Below, in pieces: positions 25,675 through 33,897 of a stretch of DNA of 64,000 nt (position 1 is the stretch's first letter; each line of letters opens with the position of its first letter). The notes beneath the pieces were generated by a model. It was given only the letters and a program-made list of their open reading frames with translations. It had not been told where the DNA came from and did not search any database. Source of the stretch: an uncultured Clostridia bacterium (GTDB taxonomy: Bacteria > Bacillota > Clostridia > Christensenellales > CAG-314); NCBI GenBank assembly GCA_944364615.1, contig CALVWF010000002.1, forward strand, positions 1 to 64,000, written 5' to 3'. Made by a program: the position numbers and the translations under genes.

Positions 25675-27546
25675 ATGACGGCTAAACAATTTTTTACAAG
25701 TACCTCGTTTAAATCGGTGGCAGTGCTTCTGGCAATAGCAATAGTTTGCGTGACTCTGTTGTCCGTATTGAATCCTTTGCTTTACGTCGAAGTGGGCGGT
25801 ATGGCTGACTTTGACGGAATAGTGGACGGCGTTTCCTTTGCGAAAGCGGAAATAAATGCCGAATTTACTTCCGCCAACGGAACTCTTACCACTGCTGCGA
25901 AATCCACCTCCGGCAACTACTTCGGTTATATTGCCACCGGTAACAAGTTCGGTGACAAGCCCAATGAGTATACCGTGCTTGCGGTAATCAACGGTGACAC
26001 TCACATGCTCGAGGGTATCAAGATTTTGCAGGAAGGCGCAACAAGCAGCAGTTACAACGTAACGGACGACGCTATCGCAATGTACAAAAGCGTAGCAATA
26101 GAAAATCCCAATGTATTCGATTCGTTTGCCTTCGGAGCGGGCGGAGTGATGGCAGGCGCAACGCAGTCCGCAATCACATTCAAAAACGCAATGATGGTAA
26201 TTGCTCAGTACTACGCAACTTACGAACTGGGCGTGGCAGATCCTTCCGTGGAGATCAACGAAAAGTTGAACGCGCTTGAAGAAGGCGTAACCTATACCAA
26301 GGGCGAAGCGTATGACTACGAAGCGGAAGGCATCGAAGTGCTGTATCATTTTGACAGCAATGTAGACGGCAAGATGGCTTACGTTGCAAATGTAACGGTA
26401 ACGGAAACGTTTGACAGCGCAGGTAAGGCGGTAGAACTGGAAACTCCGGCAACCGTTATGGTAGCGATTGTTTACACCGAAGAAGGTGCTTCCTCCAAGG
26501 TTGCAAATGCAATAGTGCTGTCCGAATACACCGAAGACACTGTTACCGTTGCTCAGTATGTTGAAGACCGTGTGGTAGGAAAGGCCAAGACGGCAATCAG
26601 CGGTCTGACTACAAAGAAACAGACAAACACTGTCGAAAAGGCTGCCGTAAGACTGCTTGCTCTTGACAGTTTTGCTTACTCGCAGGCAGGAACGGGCAAG
26701 TATTTCGATATGCTTGCAACAGTCAGCGACGCAACGTTTGCTCAGTCCGACGCGACTGCAACCACCAGCCTCGGAACGGTACTGTTTACCGCAACGGGAA
26801 CTGACAGCACCTACGGACCTGTAGCGGGCATAATCGTCACAGCCAACAGCGCGGGCGCTTGTCCTTCTGTTACGCTTATTGCTCTGGTAAGTACCGCAAC
26901 CGACGAAATAGTGGCGTTCGGATTTAACGGTTCTTTGACAAGCGGCGGATATGAATCATACGCTCCTTCGGAAGATCAACTTAAAGAAGCATATCTCGGC
27001 GTTAACGTATCTGTTGCCACGGCAATAGACGGCGTGGAAAGCGGACTGGTGGTAACGGGCGCAACTCCCGCAGGTACAGAAACGTCGCGTACAATCAAGA
27101 ACGCATTTACAATCGTTGCTCAGGTTTACTCGGGCAATCTTGAAACTCTGAGTCTGGGCGGACAGGACATCGTCAACAGCCTTGCCGAAGGCGCTACGGC
27201 GGTTGCTCTTAAAGAAACCAGCAAGGGCGACAACGCATCCGTAATAGGCGTTTACGCAAATGCCGACACAACGGTTTACGTTGTATATTCTCTTCCCGTA
27301 GGCGAGTCTAAGGACGCATCGGTATGCGCCGTTGCCGTAGAGGGCGGAAAAATAGCGGCTGTAAAAATGATAGCCGACGGCTCGACGGGCGGATATGCTC
27401 TTTCTCAGGAAACTCTCGACAAATATGTAGGAACCGACTTTACGGCAGCGTCACTTGCAACTGCCAACATTCAGACGGGTACTACCAATTCGTCTGACGT
27501 TCTGCACAACGCTTTGCTTTGGGCGGCAACCTATGCCAACGCTTAA
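25675..27546 (+). CDS. rnfG: Enlarged RnfG with four FMN-binding-type repeats
   Basis: RnfG normally has about 200 residues: one membrane anchor and one extracytoplasmic FMN domain with FMN covalently linked to Thr. This protein has 623 residues. A membrane anchor (about 14-34) is followed by four domains of similar plan, each ending in an [A/S/T]G-x-T motif and an amphipathic helix. The motifs are AGAT (160-163), SGLT (309-312), TGAT (461-464) and TGTT (601-604). The helices read TFKNAMMVIAQ, TVEKAAVRLLA, TIKNAFTIVAQ and VLHNALLWAAT. The first and third motifs best fit the ApbE flavinylation consensus. The position between rnfD and rnfE leaves no doubt about its complex. Whether all four domains carry FMN is unknown. 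Confidence 0.9.
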   Translation: MTAKQFFTSTSFKSVAVLLAIAIVCVTLLSVLNPLLYVEVGGMADFDGIVDGVSFAKAEINAEFTSANGTLTTAAKSTSGNYFGYIATGNKFGDKPNEYTVLAVINGDTHMLEGIKILQEGATSSSYNVTDDAIAMYKSVAIENPNVFDSFAFGAGGVMAGATQSAITFKNAMMVIAQYYATYELGVADPSVEINEKLNALEEGVTYTKGEAYDYEAEGIEVLYHFDSNVDGKMAYVANVTVTETFDSAGKAVELETPATVMVAIVYTEEGASSKVANAIVLSEYTEDTVTVAQYVEDRVVGKAKTAISGLTTKKQTNTVEKAAVRLLALDSFAYSQAGTGKYFDMLATVSDATFAQSDATATTSLGTVLFTATGTDSTYGPVAGIIVTANSAGACPSVTLIALVSTATDEIVAFGFNGSLTSGGYESYAPSEDQLKEAYLGVNVSVATAIDGVESGLVVTGATPAGTETSRTIKNAFTIVAQVYSGNLETLSLGGQDIVNSLAEGATAVALKETSKGDNASVIGVYANADTTVYVVYSLPVGESKDASVCAVAVEGGKIAAVKMIADGSTGGYALSQETLDKYVGTDFTAASLATANIQTGTTNSSDVLHNALLWAATYANA

Positions 27547-27558
27547 GGAGGGACAACA

Positions 27559-28203
27559 ATGAAAATAAGAGAAATCGCATTAGACGGCGTTGTCAGACAA
27601 AATCCTACGCTGAAACTCGTTTTGGGAACCTGTCCTACGCTTGCCGTAACAACGGTTGCGTTTGACAGTTTCGGTATGGGACTTGCTGTTACGTTCGTAT
27701 TGATTTGCAGTAATATCATCATATCTCTGTTGAGAAACGTTATTCCCGACAAAGTACGTATTCCTGCATTTATAATGATTATTGCAACATTCGTTACCAT
27801 TGTAGAAATGGTAATCAAGAAATTCGTTCCCGATCTGTACAGCAGTCTGGGCAACTTCCTTGCTCTGATAGTTGTAAACTGTATAATTCTGGGACGTGCG
27901 GAAGGTTTCGCTTCTCAAAACCCCGTAGGCTACTCCGCATTGGACGGTCTGTTTATGGGACTGGGATTCACTCTTGCGCTTACCACAATGGGTATTTTCA
28001 GAGAAGTGCTTGCCAAAGGCAGTATCTTCGGCGTGACTTTGTGGGACGCCAATGTGTTCAGCATTTCCTTCTTCGGAACTTCCGCCGGCGCATTCCTGAC
28101 ATACGGACTGTTTATAGCAGTGTTTAACGTCGCTTACAATGCCGTCGACAGAAAGTCAAGACACAAACTTGCAGCCAGACTTGCAAATGAGGAGGTAGCA
28201 TAA
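27559..28203 (+). CDS. rnfE: Rnf complex subunit RnfE
   Basis: RnfE is one of the two related six-helix membrane subunits that face each other in the Rnf/Nqr core. The 214-residue product has six hydrophobic segments and the paired-subunit motifs LVLGTCPTLAVTT near the N-terminus and NCIILGRAEGFAS in the middle. GGAGGG precedes the ATG by 7 nt. It lies between rnfG and rnfA with 12 nt and 1 nt spacing. Confidence 0.95.
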   Translation: MKIREIALDGVVRQNPTLKLVLGTCPTLAVTTVAFDSFGMGLAVTFVLICSNIIISLLRNVIPDKVRIPAFIMIIATFVTIVEMVIKKFVPDLYSSLGNFLALIVVNCIILGRAEGFASQNPVGYSALDGLFMGLGFTLALTTMGIFREVLAKGSIFGVTLWDANVFSISFFGTSAGAFLTYGLFIAVFNVAYNAVDRKSRHKLAARLANEEVA

Positions 28204-28204
28204 T

Positions 28205-28786
28205 ATGGATATCATCGGAATTATCATTGCGGGATTGTTTTCGCAAAACTTCGTACTTGTGCAATTCCTCGGAATTTGTCCTTTCCTCGGCGTTTCCAAG
28301 AAGATAGACAACGCCGTGGGTATGGGACTGGCAGTAACATTCGTAATGGTCATCACCTGTCTGGTGACGTATCCGTTGTATCAGTACGTACTTGTTCCGC
28401 TTGGTCTCGATTACCTGCAAATCATCGTATTTATTCTGGTAATCGCGTCTCTTGTGCAGATGCTTGAAATGATACTGAAAAAGTTTATGCCCGGTCTGTA
28501 TTCGGCAATGGGTATCTATCTGCCTTTGGTTACCACCAACTGCGCTATAATGGGCGTTGCCAAGATCATTACGGACGCAACGGTTTACACCAACATCGGT
28601 ACTGCAGTGATGTACGGTCTGTTCTCCGGACTGGGATTCACTCTCGCTATAGTACTGCTTGCGGGTATGCGTGAAAAACTTGACAAACTCAATCTTCCCA
28701 AGGCTTTGAGAGGATTCCCCATCACGTTGATTGTTGCTTGCTTTATGGCAATGGCTTTCTCCGTGTTCAGTCTGGTCAAGTTTTAA
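28205..28786 (+). CDS. rnfA: Rnf complex subunit RnfA
   Basis: RnfA is the six-helix partner of RnfE. The 193-residue product has QNFVLVQFLGICPFLGVSKK at the N-terminus and TTNCAIMGVAKI in the middle. The cysteines in the ICPF and TNCA motifs correspond to the membrane-embedded [2Fe-2S] ligands known between RnfA and RnfE. Spacing to rnfB is 12 nt, with a GGAGG site. Confidence 0.95.
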   Translation: MDIIGIIIAGLFSQNFVLVQFLGICPFLGVSKKIDNAVGMGLAVTFVMVITCLVTYPLYQYVLVPLGLDYLQIIVFILVIASLVQMLEMILKKFMPGLYSAMGIYLPLVTTNCAIMGVAKIITDATVYTNIGTAVMYGLFSGLGFTLAIVLLAGMREKLDKLNLPKALRGFPITLIVACFMAMAFSVFSLVKF

Positions 28787-28798
28787 GGAGGATGGCGA

Positions 28799-29650
28799 AT
28801 GTTGAATATATTGTCCTTTTTTGAAGAAACGGCAACGACAATAGACTGGGGTAAAGTCGGTATAAGCGTTGCCATTGCAGGAGGTATTGCTCTTGTGCTG
28901 GGATTGCTGATCATCGGAATTTCCAGATTGTGTCAGGTAAAAGAAGATCCCCGTATCAATGAAGTAAACGATTTGTTGGCAGGAGCAAACTGCGGTGCCT
29001 GCGGTTACGCAGGTTGCGCAGGCTTTGCCAAAGCGCTTGTGGAAGGCAAGGCGGACATATCTGCCTGCGGTCAGACAAGCAAAGCAAATGTCATCGAAAT
29101 AGGTAACATTTTGGGCATTTCCGTATCAGGCAATACGGAAGAAACAATTGCCGTTGTGGCTTGCGCCGGCGGTAATCTGTGTGCCGACAAGTATCAGTAC
29201 CAGGGATACGGTAATTGCGTAAGTCAGCAACTTCTTGCAGGCGGTAAAAAAGCCTGCGAAACAGGATGTATGGGCGCAGGCAGTTGCGTTGACGTATGTC
29301 CTTACACCGCAATAGAAGTGCGTGACGGTTACGCGCACGTCGATCCCGATCTGTGCCGTTCTTGCGGTCTGTGTATCCAAACTTGTCCCAAGAGCCTTAT
29401 CAAACGTGTTCCCAAGTCTGCCAAGGTTTATGTCGCTTGTTCGACAAACTGCCGTGGCAAAGACGTAATGAACAAATGTAAGGCTGGATGTATTTCCTGC
29501 GGTATATGCGAAAAGAACTGTCCTACGGGTGCAATTCACCTGGTGAACAATGTTCCCATCATCGATTACAGCAAATGCACCAATTGCGGATTGTGTCTGG
29601 AAAAATGTCCTCGCAAGATAATCAGATACGTTCACCCCGACAAACAATAA
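28799..29650 (+). CDS. rnfB: Rnf complex subunit RnfB (ferredoxin-like)
   Basis: RnfB accepts electrons from reduced ferredoxin. The 283-residue product has an N-terminal membrane helix (about 20-43) and the RnfB-type cluster motif CGACGYAGC followed by a later Cys. Several [4Fe-4S] motifs come next: CMGAGSCVDVCP, CRSCGLCIQTCP, CISCGICEKNCP and CTNCGLCLEKCP. Length and cluster number are typical of clostridial RnfB. It closes the operon and a strong terminator lies 18 nt downstream. No apbE flavin transferase gene occurs in this window, though the complex needs one. Confidence 0.96.
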   Translation: MLNILSFFEETATTIDWGKVGISVAIAGGIALVLGLLIIGISRLCQVKEDPRINEVNDLLAGANCGACGYAGCAGFAKALVEGKADISACGQTSKANVIEIGNILGISVSGNTEETIAVVACAGGNLCADKYQYQGYGNCVSQQLLAGGKKACETGCMGAGSCVDVCPYTAIEVRDGYAHVDPDLCRSCGLCIQTCPKSLIKRVPKSAKVYVACSTNCRGKDVMNKCKAGCISCGICEKNCPTGAIHLVNNVPIIDYSKCTNCGLCLEKCPRKIIRYVHPDKQ

Positions 29651-29667
29651 TTGTAGTTTTGCATTTT

Positions 29668-29701
29668 GCACGGACGCTTAAAAGGCGTCCGTGCTTTTTT
29701 G
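29668..29701 (+). terminator. rnf operon terminator
   Basis: GCACGGACGC (29668-29677) pairs with GCGTCCGTGC (29685-29694), followed by TTTTTT. Confidence 0.93.
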
Positions 29702-29889
29702 TCGTAAAAAAAAGTTTTTCGGGCAATCGGGTATTTAAACGATGTTCGGGGTGTCGCTTAAAAATTTACATTGACGTTGCGTGCGATTTTTACAAAAAAC
29801 GTTACCGTCATATGCGTTAGCAAAAAGCGTGTAAAATAAATCGTCAACTGTTGTATTTGTGTAAATTTTTTCTACTGCAAATCAAACGT

Positions 29890-29918
29890 TTGACAAATGA
29901 ATTTGCTTAATGTATGAT
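29890..29918 (+). promoter_or_regulatory. Promoter of the thiT leader
   Basis: TTGACA (29890-29895), a 17-nt spacer and TATGAT (29913-29918), ending 6 nt before the riboswitch. Confidence 0.85.
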
Positions 29919-29924
29919 AGTGGT

Positions 29925-29994
29925 GCTGGGGGTGCCTGACAGGCTGAGATCAAACCCTTCGAACTTGGACAAGTTAGTACTTGCGAAAGGAAGC
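29925..29994 (+). ncRNA. TPP riboswitch (THI element)
   Basis: The conserved TPP-aptamer blocks are present in order: GGGGGTGCC (29928-29936), GGCTGAGATCAAACCCTTCGAAC (29942-29964) and, after the variable P4 arm, GCGAAAGGAAGC (29983-29994). A terminator and a ThiT-type transporter gene follow. TPP should turn expression off by favouring the terminator. Confidence 0.92.
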
Positions 29995-30019
29995 GTTTTG
30001 CGTAAGATGACGTATTTTT

Positions 30020-30057
30020 GCGGAGTCCCCGGCATTTCGGGAACTTCGCTTTTTTTT
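30020..30057 (+). terminator. TPP-riboswitch terminator
   Basis: GCGGAGTCCCCG (30020-30031) pairs with CGGGAACTTCGC (30038-30049) with two mismatches, followed by eight T. It lies 25 nt behind the aptamer and 85 nt before the gene start. Confidence 0.88.
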
Positions 30058-30142
30058 CGCCGTTTTGCCGATTTCGTTGTTCAGCATTTTTTTGTGTTCC
30101 GCCTTCCCAACAAATATTACGGCGGACAAAAGGTGTGGTCAG

Positions 30143-31276
30143 ATGTTTGACATTTTTAAAAACGGGCTGTGGGACGACGGCGTGCAGATCGTTACGCCCG
30201 AACAGGCTCTGGAATCGCTGGACGCTATTACAGACATTGTCGCTCAGTTTGCATTGTACGTAACAATACTGCTGGGACTTGTGCTGTTGACTTGCTTTAT
30301 AGTGATGTCCGTAAGAAAATCATTGAATTTAGGTGTATTCAAGAAAATCGCGCTGGGCATTGTAGTGGGATACAGTTACGCAGTAATTGCTTTACTCGGT
30401 TTCATGCGTTTCGTCTACGAATACTTTGACGGCAATATAAACAGCAATTTCTATGTTTACATCGGTTTGCTTGCTTTAATTGCTGTTTTGGTGACAACAG
30501 GCGTAATTCTCAGAAAAACCTCTCCGCGTGCGATGAAATACTTCATTGCAGGCTGTATCGCGGCTGTGGCAATATACTGTATAGTACTCGTTGCAATTAT
30601 GCCCCCCGTGGATTCGGCCTTTACCCCGTTGTCGTATGTCGGAATGTACCTCTTTACCGCGCTTGACGTTGCCATCATCGCAGTTTTGGTACTTATATTC
30701 GGCAGAAAACAGCAGGAACAGAGCGAACGTACAAGGTCGGTTGCTTATGCGGCGGTATGTCTGTCACTGAGTTTTGCGTTGTCTTATATCAAGTTTTTCT
30801 CGTGGCCTTTGGGTGGTGGCTCGGTAACGTTGGCAAGTCTTTTGCCTCTGATGCTCTATTCCTATATGTTCGGAATCCGTAAGGGCGTACTTGCAGGTTT
30901 GGTGTACGGAATGTTGCAATTTATTCAGTCTCCGCAGGTTTACGAACCGATGCAGGTTCTGCTTGACTATCCCATTGCTTTCGGCGGTATAGGTCTTGCC
31001 GGAATAGGACGCAATCTCAAATTCTTAAAAGGCAACATCGTCGCGGAATTCTGTTTCGGAGCAGTGGTGGCAGGTCTTATGCGTTATATGGCGCACGTCA
31101 TTTCGGGTTACTACGTATTTTACAGTTATTCCAGTTTCGACAACTACCTGGTCAACAGTCTGGTTGTCAACACAATAGTGCTTGTTGACCTTGCAATAGT
31201 TATCGTTGCGGGAGTTATAACCGTTTCTTCTCCTCAGATGACACGTCTGCTGAGAGGTCAGTCTATAGGTGCTTAA
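30143..31276 (+). CDS. thiT: ThiT-type thiamine ECF transporter substrate subunit with an extra N-terminal membrane domain
   Basis: ThiT captures thiamine for an energy-coupling-factor importer. Residues about 195-375 match ThiT. SYIKFFSWPLGGGSVTLASL is followed by GIRKGVLAGLVYGMLQFI and VLLDYPIAFGGIGLAG, which hold the family's thiamine-binding loop. ThiT proteins are normally about 180-200 residues; this one has 377. The first 190 residues add about five membrane segments of no recognised family. The ATG at 30143 follows AAAAGGTG; an earlier in-frame start at 30065 would overlap the terminator region. The TPP riboswitch supports thiamine as substrate. The general ECF module is not in this window. 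Confidence 0.87.
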   Translation: MFDIFKNGLWDDGVQIVTPEQALESLDAITDIVAQFALYVTILLGLVLLTCFIVMSVRKSLNLGVFKKIALGIVVGYSYAVIALLGFMRFVYEYFDGNINSNFYVYIGLLALIAVLVTTGVILRKTSPRAMKYFIAGCIAAVAIYCIVLVAIMPPVDSAFTPLSYVGMYLFTALDVAIIAVLVLIFGRKQQEQSERTRSVAYAAVCLSLSFALSYIKFFSWPLGGGSVTLASLLPLMLYSYMFGIRKGVLAGLVYGMLQFIQSPQVYEPMQVLLDYPIAFGGIGLAGIGRNLKFLKGNIVAEFCFGAVVAGLMRYMAHVISGYYVFYSYSSFDNYLVNSLVVNTIVLVDLAIVIVAGVITVSSPQMTRLLRGQSIGA

Positions 31277-31301
31277 CCTTTTTGAGTTGTATCGAATACT
31301 T

Positions 31302-31338
31302 ATCGGGGCGTCAATGCGTTGGCGCCCCGATTTTATTT
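31302..31338 (+). terminator. thiT terminator
   Basis: ATCGGGGCG (31302-31310) pairs with CGCCCCGAT (31323-31331), followed by TTTATTT. Confidence 0.87.
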
Positions 31339-31492
31339 GCACAAAATGTCTTTACCTAAATTTTACTAACACAATACTGCTTATTTTTTATTAAATATTG
31401 ACAAATTACAAGAGTTGTGATAAAATTCGTTGCGGAATTGAGGCAAAAAAGAACTTTTTTCATATTTTTTGACACTATTTTCAAAAACCATC

Positions 31493-31521
31493 TATACAAA
31501 GGTTTTTGTTTATGCTATAAT
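31493..31521 (+). promoter_or_regulatory. Promoter of the Ppx/GppA gene
   Basis: TATACA (31493-31498), a 17-nt spacer and TATAAT (31516-31521). Confidence 0.65.
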
Positions 31522-31566
31522 TAACGACGATAAGTTGTAAATATTTTAAAAGGGGATTGGATTAAA

Positions 31567-33078
31567 ATGGAAAGGATCGGATTGATTGATTTGGGTTCGA
31601 ACACTGCCAGACTGGTGATCTACGATATTCTGGAAGGAGGTTACTTTATCGTAAGCGGTGAAGCGCGCGAAGTTGTGCGTCTCGGTGAAACGGAAGCGGA
31701 CGGCAATCTCAAGCAGACGCGTATAATGCAGGCTATAAGCACTTTAAAGTCCTTCAAACAGATTTGCGCAGTACACAACGTTGACAAAATAATCGCTATT
31801 GCTACCGCTGCAGTAAGACGTGCCAACAATCAGAAGATCTTTTTGTCGGAGGTATTTAACGCCACAGGTATCAGATTTACCATAGTTTCGGAGGAAGAAG
31901 AAGCCAATTACGTTTATCAGGGCGTTATAAATTCGATGGAAATTCCCCGCGGTATCATTGTGGAGATAGGGGGAGGTTCAACCAAACTTGTTTACTACAA
32001 TCGCCGTACAATACTTCACACCAAGATTTTCGAATTCGGTGCGGTGACGTTGTCCAATATGTTCCTTTCTGCCGACAAGAAACCGGAAGAATGTGCGCAG
32101 GCAATGGAAGATTACGTTACCGAACAGTTGAAACAGGTAGAGTGGCTCAAAGAAATCGATCCGGACACACAGTTTATAGGCGTGGGCGGTAGTTGCCGTA
32201 ATCTGGCAAGAATTATACGTAAGGTAAAGAAATATCCGTTGGACATGGTGCACAATTACAACATGGACATCAACGATTTCAACTACGTGTACAATATGAT
32301 ACGCACACTCGATCTTGACAAAAAACGTAAAATAAAGGGATTAAGTTCGGCAAGAGCGGACGTTTTTCCCGCGGCGTTGGCTTTTATAAAGGCTTTCGTG
32401 GATTATATGGGATTTACCAACATCATAAGCAGCGGCTGCGGTCTTCGTGAAGGCGTTATGTTCAACGGACAGGTTCCGCAAACGCTTGAAAAGCCCATTT
32501 CCGACGTTTTGGGACACAGTATGCGCGGATTGTTGCGTCACATGGGAGTAAACGAACAGCACGCCGAACAGACATTCAATCTGTGCGTTCAGTTGTTTAA
32601 GCAGTTGCGTGTTTTGCACAAGTTTCCCCGTGCCTATGTACGCGTGTTGCGTGTGGCAAGTATGATGCACGATTGCGGTGCTACTTTCAAGTACTACAAT
32701 CAGGCCAAACACACTGCGTATATGATACTCAACAGCAACCTTTACGGTATTTCTCACAGAGACATCGTGCTTGCCGCGTTTGTCACCGACGTATACAATA
32801 AAGAAGAAGTAAACTATACCGAATGGGCAAAGTACAACACGATACTGTCGCAGGAAGACGTGGAAGCCGTTAAGAAACTGGCAGTAATTATTCGTCTTGC
32901 CAAGGCGTTTGACGTCAGCATGAACGGCGTAGTAACAGAGATCAGTTGCGATGTGCTGGGCGACAGCGTTATAATGAAGACGGAAATTCAGGGCGACGCC
33001 AACCTCGAAATGAAGGCGGGAAACGCAGTTGCTCTCGATTTCAAGAAAGTGTTCAAGAAAAACCTCGAAATACTTTAA
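31567..33078 (+). CDS. Ppx/GppA family phosphatase (exopolyphosphatase or pppGpp phosphatase)
   Basis: The enzyme hydrolyses terminal phosphates of polyphosphate and/or pppGpp. The 503-residue product has the ASKHA-fold Ppx/GppA domain in residues 1-300: IDLGSNTARLVIYD for phosphate 1, the EEEANYVYQGV segment, VEIGGGSTKLV for phosphate 2, and GVGGSCRNLARI. The C-terminal part (about 315-500) is an HD-type domain with SMMHDCGATF and later conserved His and Asp, as in long Ppx/GppA enzymes. GGGG precedes the ATG. The gene is monocistronic. Sequence does not tell polyphosphate from pppGpp specificity. Confidence 0.92.
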   Translation: MERIGLIDLGSNTARLVIYDILEGGYFIVSGEAREVVRLGETEADGNLKQTRIMQAISTLKSFKQICAVHNVDKIIAIATAAVRRANNQKIFLSEVFNATGIRFTIVSEEEEANYVYQGVINSMEIPRGIIVEIGGGSTKLVYYNRRTILHTKIFEFGAVTLSNMFLSADKKPEECAQAMEDYVTEQLKQVEWLKEIDPDTQFIGVGGSCRNLARIIRKVKKYPLDMVHNYNMDINDFNYVYNMIRTLDLDKKRKIKGLSSARADVFPAALAFIKAFVDYMGFTNIISSGCGLREGVMFNGQVPQTLEKPISDVLGHSMRGLLRHMGVNEQHAEQTFNLCVQLFKQLRVLHKFPRAYVRVLRVASMMHDCGATFKYYNQAKHTAYMILNSNLYGISHRDIVLAAFVTDVYNKEEVNYTEWAKYNTILSQEDVEAVKKLAVIIRLAKAFDVSMNGVVTEISCDVLGDSVIMKTEIQGDANLEMKAGNAVALDFKKVFKKNLEIL

Positions 33079-33094
33079 TTTGATTTTGCAAAAG

Positions 33095-33125
33095 CGCACC
33101 CCGAATGTTTCGGGGTGCTTTTTTA
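33095..33125 (+). terminator. Terminator after the Ppx/GppA gene
   Basis: GCACCCCGAA (33096-33105) pairs with TTCGGGGTGC (33109-33118), followed by TTTTTT. Confidence 0.93.
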
Positions 33126-33279
33126 TCGGATACAATGGGAAATTAAATTACGCAAGCGATATTTTGCGGGTAATACGCCAACGGCGTTTACCGTTGTTCT
33201 GTGTAAAAAGATTTAAAAATATAAAGTATCGGAACGTCGGCATACGATAGTGCGACTGCACGCCCGTTTATAAAAGCAC

Positions 33280-33308
33280 TTTACATTTGCGGTGTGATGT
33301 AATATAAT
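33280..33308 (+). promoter_or_regulatory. Promoter giving a leaderless maf transcript
   Basis: TTTACA (33280-33285), a 17-nt spacer, TATAAT (33303-33308), six bases (AAATTC), then the maf ATG at 33315. No ribosome site lies between the -10 box and the start. Confidence 0.82.
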
Positions 33309-33314
33309 AAATTC

Positions 33315-33863
33315 ATGAAATTGATTCTGGCAAGCGGTTCTCCCCGACGCAGGGAGTTGATGTCGTTGGTTTATCCCGAATTTACGGTTGCTGTAGCAAG
33401 AGGCGAAGAGATTACCACTGAAAAGCAGCCCCACAAAGCCGTAATGCAACTTGCGCTTCACAAAGCGGAGGAAGTCGCCGGGAATTTTCCCGATTGCGTG
33501 GTAATAGGTTGCGATACGGTAGTAGTGTTTCGTGACAAAATACTGGGTAAACCTCATTCTGAACAGCAGGCTTTCGAAATGCTTAAAGATTTGTCCGGAA
33601 ACACGCACGAAGTGTTTACGGGAGTGGCGTTGGTTTACAATGACGTAAAGTGTTGCTTTTACGACAGAAGCGAAGTGACTTTTTATCAACTGGACGAACA
33701 GCGCATTTCCCGCTACATTGCCACCGGTTCCTGTATGGACAAGGCGGGAGCCTACGGAATACAGGACAGCGGTTTTGTCAGCGGTATTTCGGGAAGTTAC
33801 TACAACATTGTCGGGTTGCCTGTGGAATTGCTTAAAGTAAAACTAAAAGAATTTGTCAGGTAA
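33315..33863 (+). CDS. maf: Maf-family nucleotide pyrophosphatase
   Basis: Maf enzymes hydrolyse non-canonical or excess nucleoside triphosphates (dTTP/UTP type). The 182-residue product starts with the signature ILASGSPRRRELM and has VIGCDTVVVFRDKILGKPH with the catalytic Asp, and KAGAYGIQD in the C-terminal half. Length is normal. The start codon follows the -10 box by 6 nt, so translation should be leaderless. It heads a maf-mreB-min-spoIVF neighbourhood well known from Firmicutes. The MreB-like gene follows by 34 nt and is probably co-transcribed. Confidence 0.93.
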   Translation: MKLILASGSPRRRELMSLVYPEFTVAVARGEEITTEKQPHKAVMQLALHKAEEVAGNFPDCVVIGCDTVVVFRDKILGKPHSEQQAFEMLKDLSGNTHEVFTGVALVYNDVKCCFYDRSEVTFYQLDEQRISRYIATGSCMDKAGAYGIQDSGFVSGISGSYYNIVGLPVELLKVKLKEFVR

Positions 33864-33897
33864 AACCGTTTACCAATGAAGAAGGAAGGTATCTGAT

